Of a stretch of DNA of 38,545 nucleotides, positions 11,522 through 19,264 are shown piece after piece. The notes beneath the pieces were generated by a model, which was not told the DNA's origin, made no database searches, and saw nothing but the letters and a program-made list of their open reading frames with translations. A program made the position numbers and the translations under genes. Where the stretch lies: positions 1-38,545 of the IMG/VR virus record IMGVR_UViG_3300017733_000014; one strand, given 5' to 3'. The DNA is from a virus. How positions within the stretch are numbered: the stretch's first letter is position 1; each line of letters opens with the position of its first letter.

Positions 11522-13609
11522 ATGAAAAAATCCGTAGGTTCAAGTTCAAGTTTTTGGTTAGATAATGATTTCTTTGATGATGATTATGATGTATTTGGAG
11601 AAGAATTAGAGACAAAGCCGAAGGGTAAAGACCCAATCAAATTAGCAGGTTATAGAAGAGCAATAGGAAACTTTGTTAGAATTGTTACAGGTGAATCTAT
11701 TCCAGTAAGATTTAATACTAGTGGTGATAGTTATACCGATGGTAAGACAGTTACCATTTCAGCCTCATTGAAGGATAAAGATTTTGATCCAGCCGTTGGA
11801 TTAGCATTACATGAAGGATCGCATATTAAATTGACCGACTTCAGTACATTAAGAGACCTTGAAGATTGGGTTAAGAATTATGATTCATATATGATATCAT
11901 TAGCTGAGAAGCATGGTGCAAAAGATAGTTCATTAGATAATTTTGATAGATGGTGGTCATCAGAATATGTATTGCCTAAGTTAAGTAATCTTATCAATAT
12001 TATAGAAGATAGAAGAATTGATGCTTGGGTATATAAAAATGCACCAGGATACAAAGGATATTATCAAGCATTGTATGAAAAATATTTTAATGCAAAGATT
12101 ATTGATAAAGGTCTTAAGAGTGATGAATATACAGATCCAAATTGGGATTCATTCTTATTTAGAATTTGCAATCTTACTAATCCAAATCGTAGATTAGATG
12201 TCTTAGGAATGAAAGAAATTTGGAATTTGATTGATCTTAAAAATATTGCAAGATTAAAGAACACCAATGAAGTTAGAGATTTAGCATTTAAGGTATTTCA
12301 ATTTTGTGAAGATCAGATTCCATCATTAGAATTGGATAAGAAAGATGATTGTGATAACAATTATGAAAATGGAGAAGGACAATCTAATGAATGTAATGGT
12401 GAAGGTAATGGTGAACCAAATACACCAGAAGGAGATGCTCCTGCTGATGATGGTTCAAAGGCTGAAGGTGGAGATGTTAAGATAGGAGATGGAGGAAATT
12501 TAGGAGGCAATCAAAAGCCAATTGGAGAAGATGAATTAAGTGATAGACAAAAAGATCAACTTAAGAAAGCAATTAAGAAGCAAAATGATTTCCAAGACCA
12601 GAAAACAAAGAAGACAAATATAAGTAAAAAGGTTCAGAAACAAATGGTAGCTATGGAGAATAGTGGAATCACTTATAAAGATGTTGAATATGACTCAGAG
12701 ACATATATGGGTAAAATAAAAAAGAAAGCAGAAGTTCTTGTAATAAATAATTTTACAAAAGATTTGATTAACAATGTTGATTGTGGAATGTGGGATATGC
12801 CGTTATATGAATGGAGAATTAGTAGTCGTCAAGGTTGGGTATCAGAAGGAATAAGAAGAGGAGTTGTTCTTGGTAAGAAATTGAAAGTGAGAGCAGAAGA
12901 AAGAAGTACTAAGTTCAATAGATTAAGATCTGGTAAGATAGATAAAAGAATGATTGCTAATGCTGGATATGGAGCAGAAGGAATATTTGAAAAGATTGAA
13001 TCATTTGCTTACAATCCAGGTATCATTCATATATCAATTGACAATAGTGGTTCAATGAGTGGTATGAGATTCCAAAATGCAGTTACAACCGCAGTAGCAG
13101 TTGCAAAGGCTTGTGATATGATTGAGAATATGGAATGTGTTATTAGTTTTAGAGCCGGTAGTTATTTCATTAATGAAAGAGATCATAAAGCAGTTATGTT
13201 GATTGCATATGATTCAAGAAAGCATGGAATGAGTCAAATTAAAACAATGATGCCATATGTATGTGTTAGTGGATCAACTCCAGAGGGTCTTTGTTTTGAT
13301 GCAATCATGAAACAAATTATAGATTCAAGTAGAGGTAAAGATTCTTATTTTGTTAATATGAGTGATGGAGCTCCTTATTATGATGGATATTGTGGAGAGG
13401 CAGCTTGGGCACATACGAGAGAGCAAGTTAAGAAAATGAAAAGAGAAGGCATCAAAGTTATATCTTATTTCATTACAGGATCATATAGTTACAGTGGAGA
13501 AAATGATGCATTCAAGGTAATGTATGGTAAAGAAGCACAATTTATTGATGTTAATAAGATCAATAATGTAGCAAAGTCAATGAATAATAAATTTTTAGAA
13601 ATAGTTTAA
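11522..13609 (+). CDS. Metallopeptidase-like plus VWA protein (CobT-like partner of MoxR)
   Basis: 695 residues. Residues 95-101 hold L-A-L-H-E-G-S-H, an HExxH zinc motif (H97, E98, H101), with a possible third ligand E163 in N-I-I-E-D-R-R-I-D. This matches the putative metallopeptidase domain often fused to VWA domains. An acidic low-complexity linker rich in Gly, Asn and Asp (about 275-345) follows. The C-terminal VWA domain has a full MIDAS D-N-S-G-S (508-512) with later S-G-S-T-P and S-D-G-A elements. With the MoxR-like ATPase it should form a chaperone/protease-type pair; phage copies are often called CobT by similarity to cobaltochelatase, but no cobalamin role is implied. It has its own host-type promoter. 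Confidence 0.78.
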   Translation: MKKSVGSSSSFWLDNDFFDDDYDVFGEELETKPKGKDPIKLAGYRRAIGNFVRIVTGESIPVRFNTSGDSYTDGKTVTISASLKDKDFDPAVGLALHEGSHIKLTDFSTLRDLEDWVKNYDSYMISLAEKHGAKDSSLDNFDRWWSSEYVLPKLSNLINIIEDRRIDAWVYKNAPGYKGYYQALYEKYFNAKIIDKGLKSDEYTDPNWDSFLFRICNLTNPNRRLDVLGMKEIWNLIDLKNIARLKNTNEVRDLAFKVFQFCEDQIPSLELDKKDDCDNNYENGEGQSNECNGEGNGEPNTPEGDAPADDGSKAEGGDVKIGDGGNLGGNQKPIGEDELSDRQKDQLKKAIKKQNDFQDQKTKKTNISKKVQKQMVAMENSGITYKDVEYDSETYMGKIKKKAEVLVINNFTKDLINNVDCGMWDMPLYEWRISSRQGWVSEGIRRGVVLGKKLKVRAEERSTKFNRLRSGKIDKRMIANAGYGAEGIFEKIESFAYNPGIIHISIDNSGSMSGMRFQNAVTTAVAVAKACDMIENMECVISFRAGSYFINERDHKAVMLIAYDSRKHGMSQIKTMMPYVCVSGSTPEGLCFDAIMKQIIDSSRGKDSYFVNMSDGAPYYDGYCGEAAWAHTREQVKKMKREGIKVISYFITGSYSYSGENDAFKVMYGKEAQFIDVNKINNVAKSMNNKFLEIV

Positions 13610-13620
13610 AGAGAATAAGT

Positions 13621-13770
13621 ATGGAACCAAATGTACAACATGTAGTATTTTTATATGAATCTTTGAAACAACAACTTATACGAGTTGAATCAAAGATGGA
13701 TAAATTGGATAAAAAATTGGACAAATTAATGCCAAAAACAATAGAAGAAAAACCAAATAAACAAAAATAA
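13621..13770 (+). CDS. Short coiled-coil protein
   Basis: 49 residues starting 11 bases after the VWA gene. The middle is a clear heptad coil (M-D-K-L-D-K-K-L-D-K-L). Probably a small oligomerising protein; function unknown. It is shorter than usual gene-calling limits. Confidence 0.5.
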   Translation: MEPNVQHVVFLYESLKQQLIRVESKMDKLDKKLDKLMPKTIEEKPNKQK

Positions 13771-13774
13771 TTTT

Positions 13775-14113
13775 ATGAAACATTTTAGATTAACAGTTCA
13801 TCTTGCAAACCAACCTAAGGTTGATACAAGAGCACCAAGAGTAACAACAAAGAAAGGACCACAAAAGAGTGCAGTGGATATGGCTAGAGAAGAAGCTAAA
13901 CGAAATAAATCTTCTAATGGAAGTAATTCACAAGAGAGTTCGAAGGGTCGTTATAAGGTATTCAATACGATATCATCATATCATAAGTCCAAAGAAGATT
14001 GTATGAAACAGTTATCAGATATAAAGACTAGATATGAGATAGCAGTTGGAATGGATCATAACAAGCCATCAACATATGGAAAAGAATTGTATCATATAAG
14101 TTTTGTTAACTAA
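13775..14113 (+). CDS. Hypothetical basic protein
   Basis: 112 residues. A Lys/Ser-rich disordered middle (about 24-60) separates an N-terminal strand (M-K-H-F-R-L-T-V-H-L) from a C-terminal alpha/beta segment (Y-K-V-F-N-T-I-S-S-Y to Y-H-I-S-F-V-N). Coupled to the next gene by TAATG. No family recognised. Confidence 0.5.
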   Translation: MKHFRLTVHLANQPKVDTRAPRVTTKKGPQKSAVDMAREEAKRNKSSNGSNSQESSKGRYKVFNTISSYHKSKEDCMKQLSDIKTRYEIAVGMDHNKPSTYGKELYHISFVN

Positions 14114-14244
14114 TGTTAGAGTTCTTAAAACATGCAACAGGGTTATGTGGAGAGCCGCATCCAAGTTTATTAACATTGTTAATGGGCACTCCGGTGGTAG
14201 GATATGTATTATACAGAATAAAAAATTATGGCAAAGAAGAGTAA
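14113..14244 (+). CDS. Small membrane protein
   Basis: 43 residues, start overlapping the upstream stop (TAATG at 14111-14115) and end overlapping the next gene by 17 bases. The sequence contains H-A-T-G-L-C-G-E-P-H-P-S and then a hydrophobic segment (L-L-T-L-L-M-G-T-P-V-V-G-Y-V-L). I recall similar short G-L-C-G-E peptides in flavobacterial phages. Function unknown. Confidence 0.5.
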   Translation: MLEFLKHATGLCGEPHPSLLTLLMGTPVVGYVLYRIKNYGKEE

Positions 14245-14611
14245 ATATACTAGACGGAGAGCAATTGATTGTAAATTAGTTGCGAGAAGTAAATCGAATC
14301 CAGGTTATTGCAAATATATGATTACTATAGCAGAATTAGATGGAACGATTCATAAACAACCAGCTTATGGTAGAGATATGCAAGGTGCTTTATCTAGGTT
14401 GATGAATACAGAAAGAACAGTGAAGGTAGAAAAAAAATTAGAAAACAATACTGGATTGATATTCATTGCATGGTTGATACTAACGGGTACGCCGGCAGCA
14501 ATATGGGGTGCCGAACATACACCATGGATGTTAGTATGGACAATAGGAACTATTCTAGGTCTAATGCTGGTAGCAGGAATGTGGTACAATTATATTAAAA
14601 AGGGAGAATAA
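14228..14611 (+). CDS. Two-helix membrane protein with basic cytoplasmic domain
   Basis: 127 residues. A basic N-terminal domain (K-K-S-K-Y-T-R-R-R-A) of about 75 residues is followed by two membrane helices at about 77-93 and 101-120, ending K-K-G-E. No family recognised; it is part of a run of small membrane proteins. Confidence 0.5.
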   Translation: MAKKSKYTRRRAIDCKLVARSKSNPGYCKYMITIAELDGTIHKQPAYGRDMQGALSRLMNTERTVKVEKKLENNTGLIFIAWLILTGTPAAIWGAEHTPWMLVWTIGTILGLMLVAGMWYNYIKKGE

Positions 14612-14612
14612 T

Positions 14613-14855
14613 ATGGATAGATATAGGATAGTAAAAGAAGAAAATCATTTAACAAATACAATAAGATTTATTATTGAAAAACAAAAGAAATGGTTATGGA
14701 TGGAATCTTGGACAAGAGAATTAGGATTAGATGTAACTCAAAATGGTCCAGTTGGTGCACATACATATGACGGAGCACTTTGGAAGATGAATCAGATTAA
14801 AATCAATAAAGGTCAGATGATACGAACTGCAGTTGTAGTTAAAAGTATACAATAG
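14613..14855 (+). CDS. Hypothetical protein
   Basis: 80 residues, starting two bases after the upstream stop. Mixed strand/helix with a Trp-rich stretch (K-K-W-L-W-M-E-S-W) and the segment Y-D-G-A-L-W-K-M. No family recognised. Confidence 0.45.
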   Translation: MDRYRIVKEENHLTNTIRFIIEKQKKWLWMESWTRELGLDVTQNGPVGAHTYDGALWKMNQIKINKGQMIRTAVVVKSIQ

Positions 14856-14861
14856 ATTAGG

Positions 14862-14893
14862 ATATTTGAAAATAATTTTATATATTAAGTTAA
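14862..14893 (+). promoter_or_regulatory. Second-class promoter-like element (GATATTTGAAAATAA...TATATT)
   Basis: GATTAGGATATTTGAAAATAA followed by TTTTATATATTAAG lies just before the ATG at 14895. Nearly the same GATTAGGATATTTGAAA occurs at 25938. It differs from the TTTG-N20-TATCTTTA class in its downstream box. Confidence 0.45.
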
Positions 14894-14894
14894 T

Positions 14895-15089
14895 ATGAAA
14901 CCAGTAATACAAATTTGGGTTAAAGAAAAAGCATTAGATACGATTGCAAGGAAACAGTATCCATCAACATGGTGGAGACAACGTCCAAGCGACACAGATG
15001 CTATATGTATAACAGTATCTTCAGATTGGTTTAGGCAGATGAGAGACTATGAAGATGAGTTAAATAAGAATAAAGATTTACCATTTTAA
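14895..15089 (+). CDS. Hypothetical protein
   Basis: 64 residues after a second-class promoter element. Contains Q-Y-P-S-T-W-W-R-Q-R-P-S and ends D-L-P-F. Small alpha/beta protein with no recognised family. Confidence 0.45.
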   Translation: MKPVIQIWVKEKALDTIARKQYPSTWWRQRPSDTDAICITVSSDWFRQMRDYEDELNKNKDLPF

Positions 15090-15101
15090 AAAAAGAAAAT
15101 T

Positions 15102-15314
15102 ATGAGTCAATTAATTATCACTGCTTTAGTAAAGGAAGCAGAAGCAAAAGAAGCTAAGGCAATAGCAAATTTACAAAACTATTTAAGCAATCCAGCAGGT
15201 ATAGGAGAACATCCTGACATTGTTGAAGAGTGTATGAAATTAGTAAAGACTATTGCTGAAGCAAGAGAAGTAGCACAAACAATAAAGAGTCTAATAGATA
15301 AAGATAATAAATAA
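15102..15314 (+). CDS. Small Ala/Glu-rich helical protein
   Basis: 70 residues, almost entirely helical (K-E-A-E-A-K-E-A-K-A-I-A), probably a coiled coil. Function unknown. Confidence 0.45.
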   Translation: MSQLIITALVKEAEAKEAKAIANLQNYLSNPAGIGEHPDIVEECMKLVKTIAEAREVAQTIKSLIDKDNK

Positions 15315-15315
15315 T

Positions 15316-15474
15316 ATGGATTTGTTTTTCTTTATAGTATTATTAGGAGTTGGAGTGGTATTGGGTATGTATATAGCATCTCAGATAAGCGAGCATATCG
15401 ATTCAAGGACTCAGAACAAAAAGTTTATGAGAAATCTTAAGAATTTCGATCAAAAGAAACATGATAGAAAGTAA
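15316..15474 (+). CDS. Short single-pass membrane protein
   Basis: 52 residues. One N-terminal helix (L-F-F-F-I-V-L-L-G-V-G-V-V-L-G-M) and a basic cytoplasmic tail. The stop overlaps the start of the next gene by 14 bases. Its position one base after the upstream stop supports a real gene. Confidence 0.5.
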   Translation: MDLFFFIVLLGVGVVLGMYIASQISEHIDSRTQNKKFMRNLKNFDQKKHDRK

Positions 15475-16081
15475 ACGATTTGAAATGAGAATAGGACCAG
15501 TATATTATAATGATATAGTATACAGGCCAACAATAGAAAGATTTAAAAATTGGTTTGATATTATGTCTACAAGGCCTTGGTTCGATCGATATGATTTTTG
15601 GGTTGAAGGAAGTTTTGCAAACAATTTAACTTTTAAATCTAAATGGCCTACATGGGATGTTGACTGCACACTAACATGTTATGATGAAATATTCTATAAT
15701 GATATAAATCGTATGAATGAAATAAGAGATGTCCTTATTGATATGTCCAATACAGCATTACATGAATGTAACTTTTATATGGATACATACTTTACTAAGT
15801 TTGATAATAATATTGCAACATTAGCATTAGGTGAATCTATTTGGGGAGATGCTCCACCAGAAGACTTTATAGAATGGAAACGCAAACATATATTATCTTA
15901 TGCTGAACAAGTATATAGAAATGGTGTACAAGTATCCAATTGGCCTAAAGGAGAATTGGTAACAAATGGATTATGGAAAAGAGATATCAACTTTCCATCT
16001 CCTAAACAAGTTGTAAGAGAAGTAACTGGTAGAACATATGTGGCTCCTGTTAATCCAAAAGAATATTATGGAACAAGGTAA
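15461..16081 (+). CDS. Nucleotidyltransferase-fold protein
   Basis: 206 residues. The N-terminal part shows the polymerase-beta-like nucleotidyltransferase signature: G-S in W-V-E-G-S-F-A-N-N (about 48-56) and D-V-D in T-W-D-V-D-C-T-L-T (about 65-73), the two metal-binding acids. No substrate-binding domain is recognised. Such folds include tRNA- and protein-modifying enzymes and toxin-like proteins; the target cannot be told from sequence. The 3' end overlaps the next gene by 14 bases. Confidence 0.5.
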   Translation: MIESKRFEMRIGPVYYNDIVYRPTIERFKNWFDIMSTRPWFDRYDFWVEGSFANNLTFKSKWPTWDVDCTLTCYDEIFYNDINRMNEIRDVLIDMSNTALHECNFYMDTYFTKFDNNIATLALGESIWGDAPPEDFIEWKRKHILSYAEQVYRNGVQVSNWPKGELVTNGLWKRDINFPSPKQVVREVTGRTYVAPVNPKEYYGTR

Positions 16082-16439
16082 GAGGAAAGAACAATATGAA
16101 ACAAGTGCAGGAATAGCATTTGGAGGCTGTATAGGTATTATATCAATATTATTATTTTGTATACTAATGGTAATAGGACAAGAAGTATTAGGCCAATCAG
16201 TATATGTTACAAAGTATGCACACCAAGCCGATTTACTAGTATATGTTACGCCATATGCTCACCAAGCTGATAAAAAAGTTTGCAAGGTAAAATATCGCTA
16301 TAAGGCCAATCCAGATAAGAACCATTGGTATTTTTGTGAATATCCATACCAGGCAGATATGAAGATATGTTTTGTAAAGTATAAGTGGATGGCCGATATG
16401 AGGATACATTATGTGAGGAGAGTTTGGGAAACAAGGTAG
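16068..16439 (+). CDS. DUF6150-like short-repeat protein with membrane anchor
   Basis: 123 residues from ATG 16068 (M-E-Q-G-K-R-K-E). One membrane helix (about 14-38) is followed by tandem repeats of about 13-20 residues with the theme V-Y-V-T-K-Y-A-H-Q-A-D: Y-A-H-Q-A-D twice, Y-R-Y-K-A-N, Y-P-Y-Q-A-D, Y-K-W-M-A-D. This is the pattern of Bacteroidota proteins grouped as DUF6150. Each repeat is two short strands. A surface or periplasmic role is inference. Confidence 0.6.
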   Translation: MEQGKRKEQYETSAGIAFGGCIGIISILLFCILMVIGQEVLGQSVYVTKYAHQADLLVYVTPYAHQADKKVCKVKYRYKANPDKNHWYFCEYPYQADMKICFVKYKWMADMRIHYVRRVWETR

Positions 16440-16453
16440 TGCGGAGTGTGGTC

Positions 16454-16471
16454 CGAGCTTCGCTACGCTCG
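16454..16471. other. Short GC-rich hairpin
   Basis: CGAGC (16454-16458) pairs with GCTCG (16467-16471) in the 72-base gap between two genes. No T-run follows, so I do not call it a terminator. Confidence 0.4.
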
Positions 16472-16511
16472 CTTTGAAGAGATCAATTATTAAATAAAAA
16501 ATTATATTATT

Positions 16512-16835
16512 ATGGGTAAAATGAAAGAAATATTTCAGCAAATGCAAGAAGAAGGTTATAAAGGAGATGCAAAAGAGTATCTCAACAATTATGTTAAGAA
16601 CAATTTAGACAAATTGATATTTGAAAGGAATCCAGATTCGGGAGCAATAAGAGCTCGCAAGGTAGGAGATTATGGCAATGAAAAGATCATCAATACAGAT
16701 GCAGTTCAATCGGGTCCTATTGATTTGAGAAAAGAAATTGCAGATGATGTATGGGCAGCCAACAAGAAGTTGGTGGATGGTAAATGGTATGTACCAATAT
16801 CAGATGTATTGAAAATTATCAATGGAGAGATATGA
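16512..16835 (+). CDS. Hypothetical protein
   Basis: 107 residues. Charged helical N-terminal half (E-I-F-Q-Q-M-Q-E-E-G-Y) and a C-terminal part with D-D-V-W-A-A-N-K-K-L and G-K-W-Y-V-P-I. ATGA-coupled to the next gene. No family recognised. Confidence 0.5.
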   Translation: MGKMKEIFQQMQEEGYKGDAKEYLNNYVKNNLDKLIFERNPDSGAIRARKVGDYGNEKIINTDAVQSGPIDLRKEIADDVWAANKKLVDGKWYVPISDVLKIINGEI

Positions 16836-17017
16836 GTATGAATATATGGATTGCAATAAGCATAATAGCAGTGATAGTATGGGCATTGTTGATATGGGAG
16901 ATGTTGAATGCTCCGGTGATGCCAGATGATTACGGAATAGATGATACAGAGATAGATGACAAGTATAAACAAGACATTGGTAAGGATGATGAATGGCATC
17001 CAGACCAAGAAATATAA
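16832..17017 (+). CDS. Single-pass membrane protein with acidic tail
   Basis: 61 residues from ATG 16832, overlapping the upstream stop (ATGA); an in-frame start at 16784 inside the upstream gene is rejected. One N-terminal helix (I-W-I-A-I-S-I-I-A-V-I-V-W-A-L-L-I-W) and an Asp-rich tail. Function unknown. Confidence 0.5.
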   Translation: MSMNIWIAISIIAVIVWALLIWEMLNAPVMPDDYGIDDTEIDDKYKQDIGKDDEWHPDQEI

Positions 17018-17031
17018 ATAAAAGGATGAAC

Positions 17032-17448
17032 ATGAAATTGAAATCGGATAGTATAACAATTGTTGGTATGGTGGTAGTTTGCATATGCATATCAATGTTG
17101 GTGGCAACATATGCAATGCCAGTGGATCAAGAAGGCAAACAATCTACGGCCATAGTACCGGATAGTGCACAAGTATGGATACCAACCAAAGAAGATATAG
17201 AATATCAAGATAGTATGTATCAGATCATAAGGGATACGGAAAAGGCGGTTGATGATATAAGCCAAACAGTGGACAAGATCATAATCAAATTGGATAGAAT
17301 ATATTACAAGAACGGCATGTATGATAGTATAGCTATTACAGATAGCATGCACCTTAAGAGATATAATAAGCATATGGAAGAACTCGGTTATAAGAATGAT
17401 GAGGAGCATATGTGGATAACAGCAGAAGGAGATACTATATATGAGTAA
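17032..17448 (+). CDS. Membrane-anchored helical protein, spanin-like in layout
   Basis: 138 residues from ATG 17032; AAAGG at 17021-17025 gives it normal spacing, while the ATG at 17026 is too close. One membrane helix (about 9-28) is followed by a periplasmic-type helical region with Asp/Ser/Met repeats (D-S-M-Y-Q-I-I-R-D-T-E-K-A-V). The topology would suit an inner-membrane spanin, but no partner is seen. Confidence 0.5.
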   Translation: MKLKSDSITIVGMVVVCICISMLVATYAMPVDQEGKQSTAIVPDSAQVWIPTKEDIEYQDSMYQIIRDTEKAVDDISQTVDKIIIKLDRIYYKNGMYDSIAITDSMHLKRYNKHMEELGYKNDEEHMWITAEGDTIYE

Positions 17449-17587
17449 GATAATAGTATGGATAATAGCAGGCTTATTAGCTTATATAGCAATGCCTATT
17501 ATGATAGTGGTAGCAATAGTAGCCATATGGTATTGGTGCACCGCTTATATAGCTAACAGCGTATTAAAGGATATGCAGGATGAATAG
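17441..17587 (+). CDS. Short hydrophobic membrane peptide
   Basis: 48 residues, overlapping the upstream gene by eight bases. Nearly all of residues 4-38 are hydrophobic (I-I-V-W-I-I-A-G-L-L-A-Y-I-A-M-P and on), with a short D-M-Q-D-E tail. It is the last plus-strand gene before the non-coding region and shorter than usual gene-calling limits. Confidence 0.5.
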   Translation: MSKIIVWIIAGLLAYIAMPIMIVVAIVAIWYWCTAYIANSVLKDMQDE

Positions 17588-18456
17588 ATTGAAGGATATG
17601 CTTATATATGATAAGCTGGTATAGTATATAACATCTGAGATGAAGGTCTAACGACCTTGTATACCTATCAAACCGAACATGTCCCAAAGAGATATAGTCC
17701 CTAATATCAGAACCTTTCATCCTAGGGTCTTTGGTTAATGAAACCGTTTAACGACCTTATACAGAATAATTGTATGCCACTTAAGTAGAGTCGTATATGC
17801 TACTGGCTAAGGGTTTGGTTGATTAGGACAAATTGTATGCTGAGTATATAAATATATGTCGTTCTTCAAAATATTTTGCTATATATTTTTTCACGGTAAC
17901 GTCTTATTGTTCTTGCATGATTGGTTACCTATACCTGCCTTAAGGATCTAGGAATAAAGAACCAAGAACCATGGCCGGCCTAAATAAGTTCATTAGACGT
18001 AGTAAGAACTATTTTTCGTATTTCCTAATTATTTACCAGAAAGTTATAAAAAGTTATTCACCCTCCGGCATTGTACGGAAGCAAAGAGAAGAGAATGCAG
18101 AAGCAAGAGATGATGAGCATACTATATATAGAGAGCAAGCATAGCTATATAGAGAGCATACTATATAAGAGGGAGCAGACCGAAACCAGAACAAGCATAG
18201 CCATACCTAGCCATACCATGGTATACAGGGGCTAATACCACCATAACCACCCATAACCACCATATATCGCCCTAAAACCACCCAATATAGGGGCATATAC
18301 CGGTTATCCTTAACATACCAGGCTGATCTGGTGCTCTGAGGTGCGATATATAGATTTTTATCGTGAACAATGCTTTTTTGCTATAGACCTGGAATCCGGT
18401 GAATAGAGGCTGCGCCTCCATGCTGATAAGCATGCAATAGCAATAACATGAATTGG
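17588..18456. other. Gene-free structured region between converging genes
   Basis: About 870 bases with no credible coding frame, in a genome where gaps are normally under 100 bases. Hairpins: AAGGTC 17643-17648 with GACCTT 17653-17658; AGGGTC 17724-17729 with GACCTT 17753-17758 enclosing GGTT/AACC 17733-17745; ATACA 17759-17763 with TGTAT 17771-17775; GGTAAC 17895-17900 with GTTACC 17924-17929; GAGGC/GCCTC and CATGCT/AGCATG between 18405 and 18434. A purine-rich repeat tract (18100-18180) is followed by a C/A-rich tract (18236-18285). Candidates are a replication origin, a structured non-coding RNA or a decayed gene block; nothing decides between them here. Confidence 0.55.
18115..18167 (+). 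repeat. Direct repeats GAGCATACTATATA and TATAGAGAGCA
   Basis: GAGCATACTATATA occurs at 18115-18128 and 18154-18167. TATAGAGAGCA occurs at 18127-18137 and 18148-18158. They interleave inside the gene-free region. Confidence 0.65.
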
Positions 18457-18831
18457 TTAACGGTTAACTACTTCCTCGATATGTCTGCACTTCCTCCTAA
18501 ACCCATATCCTGGACATGTACATTCCATACTTCCAGAAACATTCATTTGAACTAGGTATTCCTTATTGCCTTTGGAGCTTACCACCTTATATACCTTATT
18601 GCTATCTATATTAGGTAATGGCTCTTTCTTAGGCTTATAAGGATAATAAGCAATGTCCTTTATATTAGGTGTTTCCTCATCTGGCTTAAGCTTATACCAT
18701 CCGGGCATAATATAACGTTCTCCGTTAATTGTGGTTGTAAAAGGAGGTATCAATCCACCATATATAGCATAGCTACGCTTTGGCTTCTTCCAACCGTGCT
18801 GAAAGAATTCATTAACTAGCACTTTGGCCAT
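18457..18831 (-). CDS. SWIM zinc finger protein
   Basis: 124 residues on the minus strand. The C-terminal end has the SWIM pattern C-x-C-xn-C-x-H: M-E-C-T-C-P-G-Y-G-F-R-R-K-C-R-H-I. The upstream part contains Y-L-V-Q-M-N-V, the strand usually before SWIM, and a Lys/Pro-rich N-terminal portion. SWIM domains bind DNA or proteins. It is coupled (stop/start overlap at 18831-18833) to the small gene upstream, and both run against the rest of the window. Confidence 0.65.
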   Translation of the reverse strand: MAKVLVNEFFQHGWKKPKRSYAIYGGLIPPFTTTINGERYIMPGWYKLKPDEETPNIKDIAYYPYKPKKEPLPNIDSNKVYKVVSSKGNKEYLVQMNVSGSMECTCPGYGFRRKCRHIEEVVNR

Positions 18832-19046
18832 TAAAGTATAGGGCTTATTCTACTCATAGTAACCGTAGCCATTATAGGCCAACCATTCTTCCATTTACCG
18901 GTATCTATATGAGCAAACTTTCTTCCTAAGTGCTCACTACCTTCAATCATCATATTAAGTTTCTGGATTTTACCAATTTCGGTGGTTCCGTAGTTTGATG
19001 TATAATACACATCTTGGCCTACCCTTAATTTGTTCTTGTAATTCAT
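18831..19046 (-). CDS. Small protein upstream of the SWIM gene
   Basis: 71 residues from the ATG at 19046 (M-N-Y-K-N-K-L-R-V-G-Q-D-V). The start at 19058 is less likely: from 19046 the distance to the promoter's -7 box (25 bases) matches the other copies. The beginning R-V-G-Q-D-V-Y-Y-T resembles a small SH3/KOW-like barrel. No named family. Confidence 0.5.
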   Translation of the reverse strand: MNYKNKLRVGQDVYYTSNYGTTEIGKIQKLNMMIEGSEHLGRKFAHIDTGKWKNGWPIMATVTMSRISPIL

Positions 19047-19070
19047 GTTATTTATCATTTTTTAATTATA

Positions 19071-19104
19071 TATAAAGATAAGAAAAATATTTCAAATAGG
19101 CAAA
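19071..19104 (-). promoter_or_regulatory. Bacteroidota-type promoter on the minus strand
   Basis: Read on the minus strand, TTTG (19104-19101), a 20-base spacer and TATCTTTATA (19080-19071). The spacer is almost the same as in the plus-strand copies at 21945 and 29788. It drives the two minus-strand genes. Confidence 0.78.
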
Positions 19105-19226
19105 TAATATACAAGCTTTTTTAACCTCACTATCCTATTTCTAAAACCACACTATATCATTTTTTTACCACACCTTTCTAATACCACCTTTTCCTAACCA
19201 TACCCGCCTGTAATCTCCGTCTACTA

Positions 19227-19241
19227 CATATTTATTAAAAA
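19227..19241 (+). promoter_or_regulatory. Late-type box before the gene at 19265
   Basis: CATATTTATTAAAAA resembles the late box and is followed by an AGGAG site (19254-19258). The gene it serves carries a packaging-type N terminus. Confidence 0.45.
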
Positions 19242-19264
19242 GAAAAACCGAATAGGAGATTAAC

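Noticed and set aside
9752-13609. Cobalamin cobaltochelatase CobS/CobT
   Set aside because: Only the ATPase and VWA folds are shared; there is no other cobalamin gene, and the HExxH motif points to a different role.
16441-16480. Terminator after the DUF6150-like gene
   Set aside because: The hairpin is only 5 bp and no T-run follows.
16706-17116. 136-codon minus-strand frame
   Set aside because: Lies opposite three coupled plus-strand genes and is rich in Tyr, Ile and His as expected of an antisense shadow.
17620-17670. Hammerhead-ribozyme-like CTGAGATGA next to a stable hairpin
   Set aside because: The conserved CTGATGA and GAAA core elements are not both present in the required order.
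18113-18285. CRISPR array in the repeat-rich part of the gene-free region
   Set aside because: Repeats are only 11-14 bases, interleaved and without regular unique spacers.
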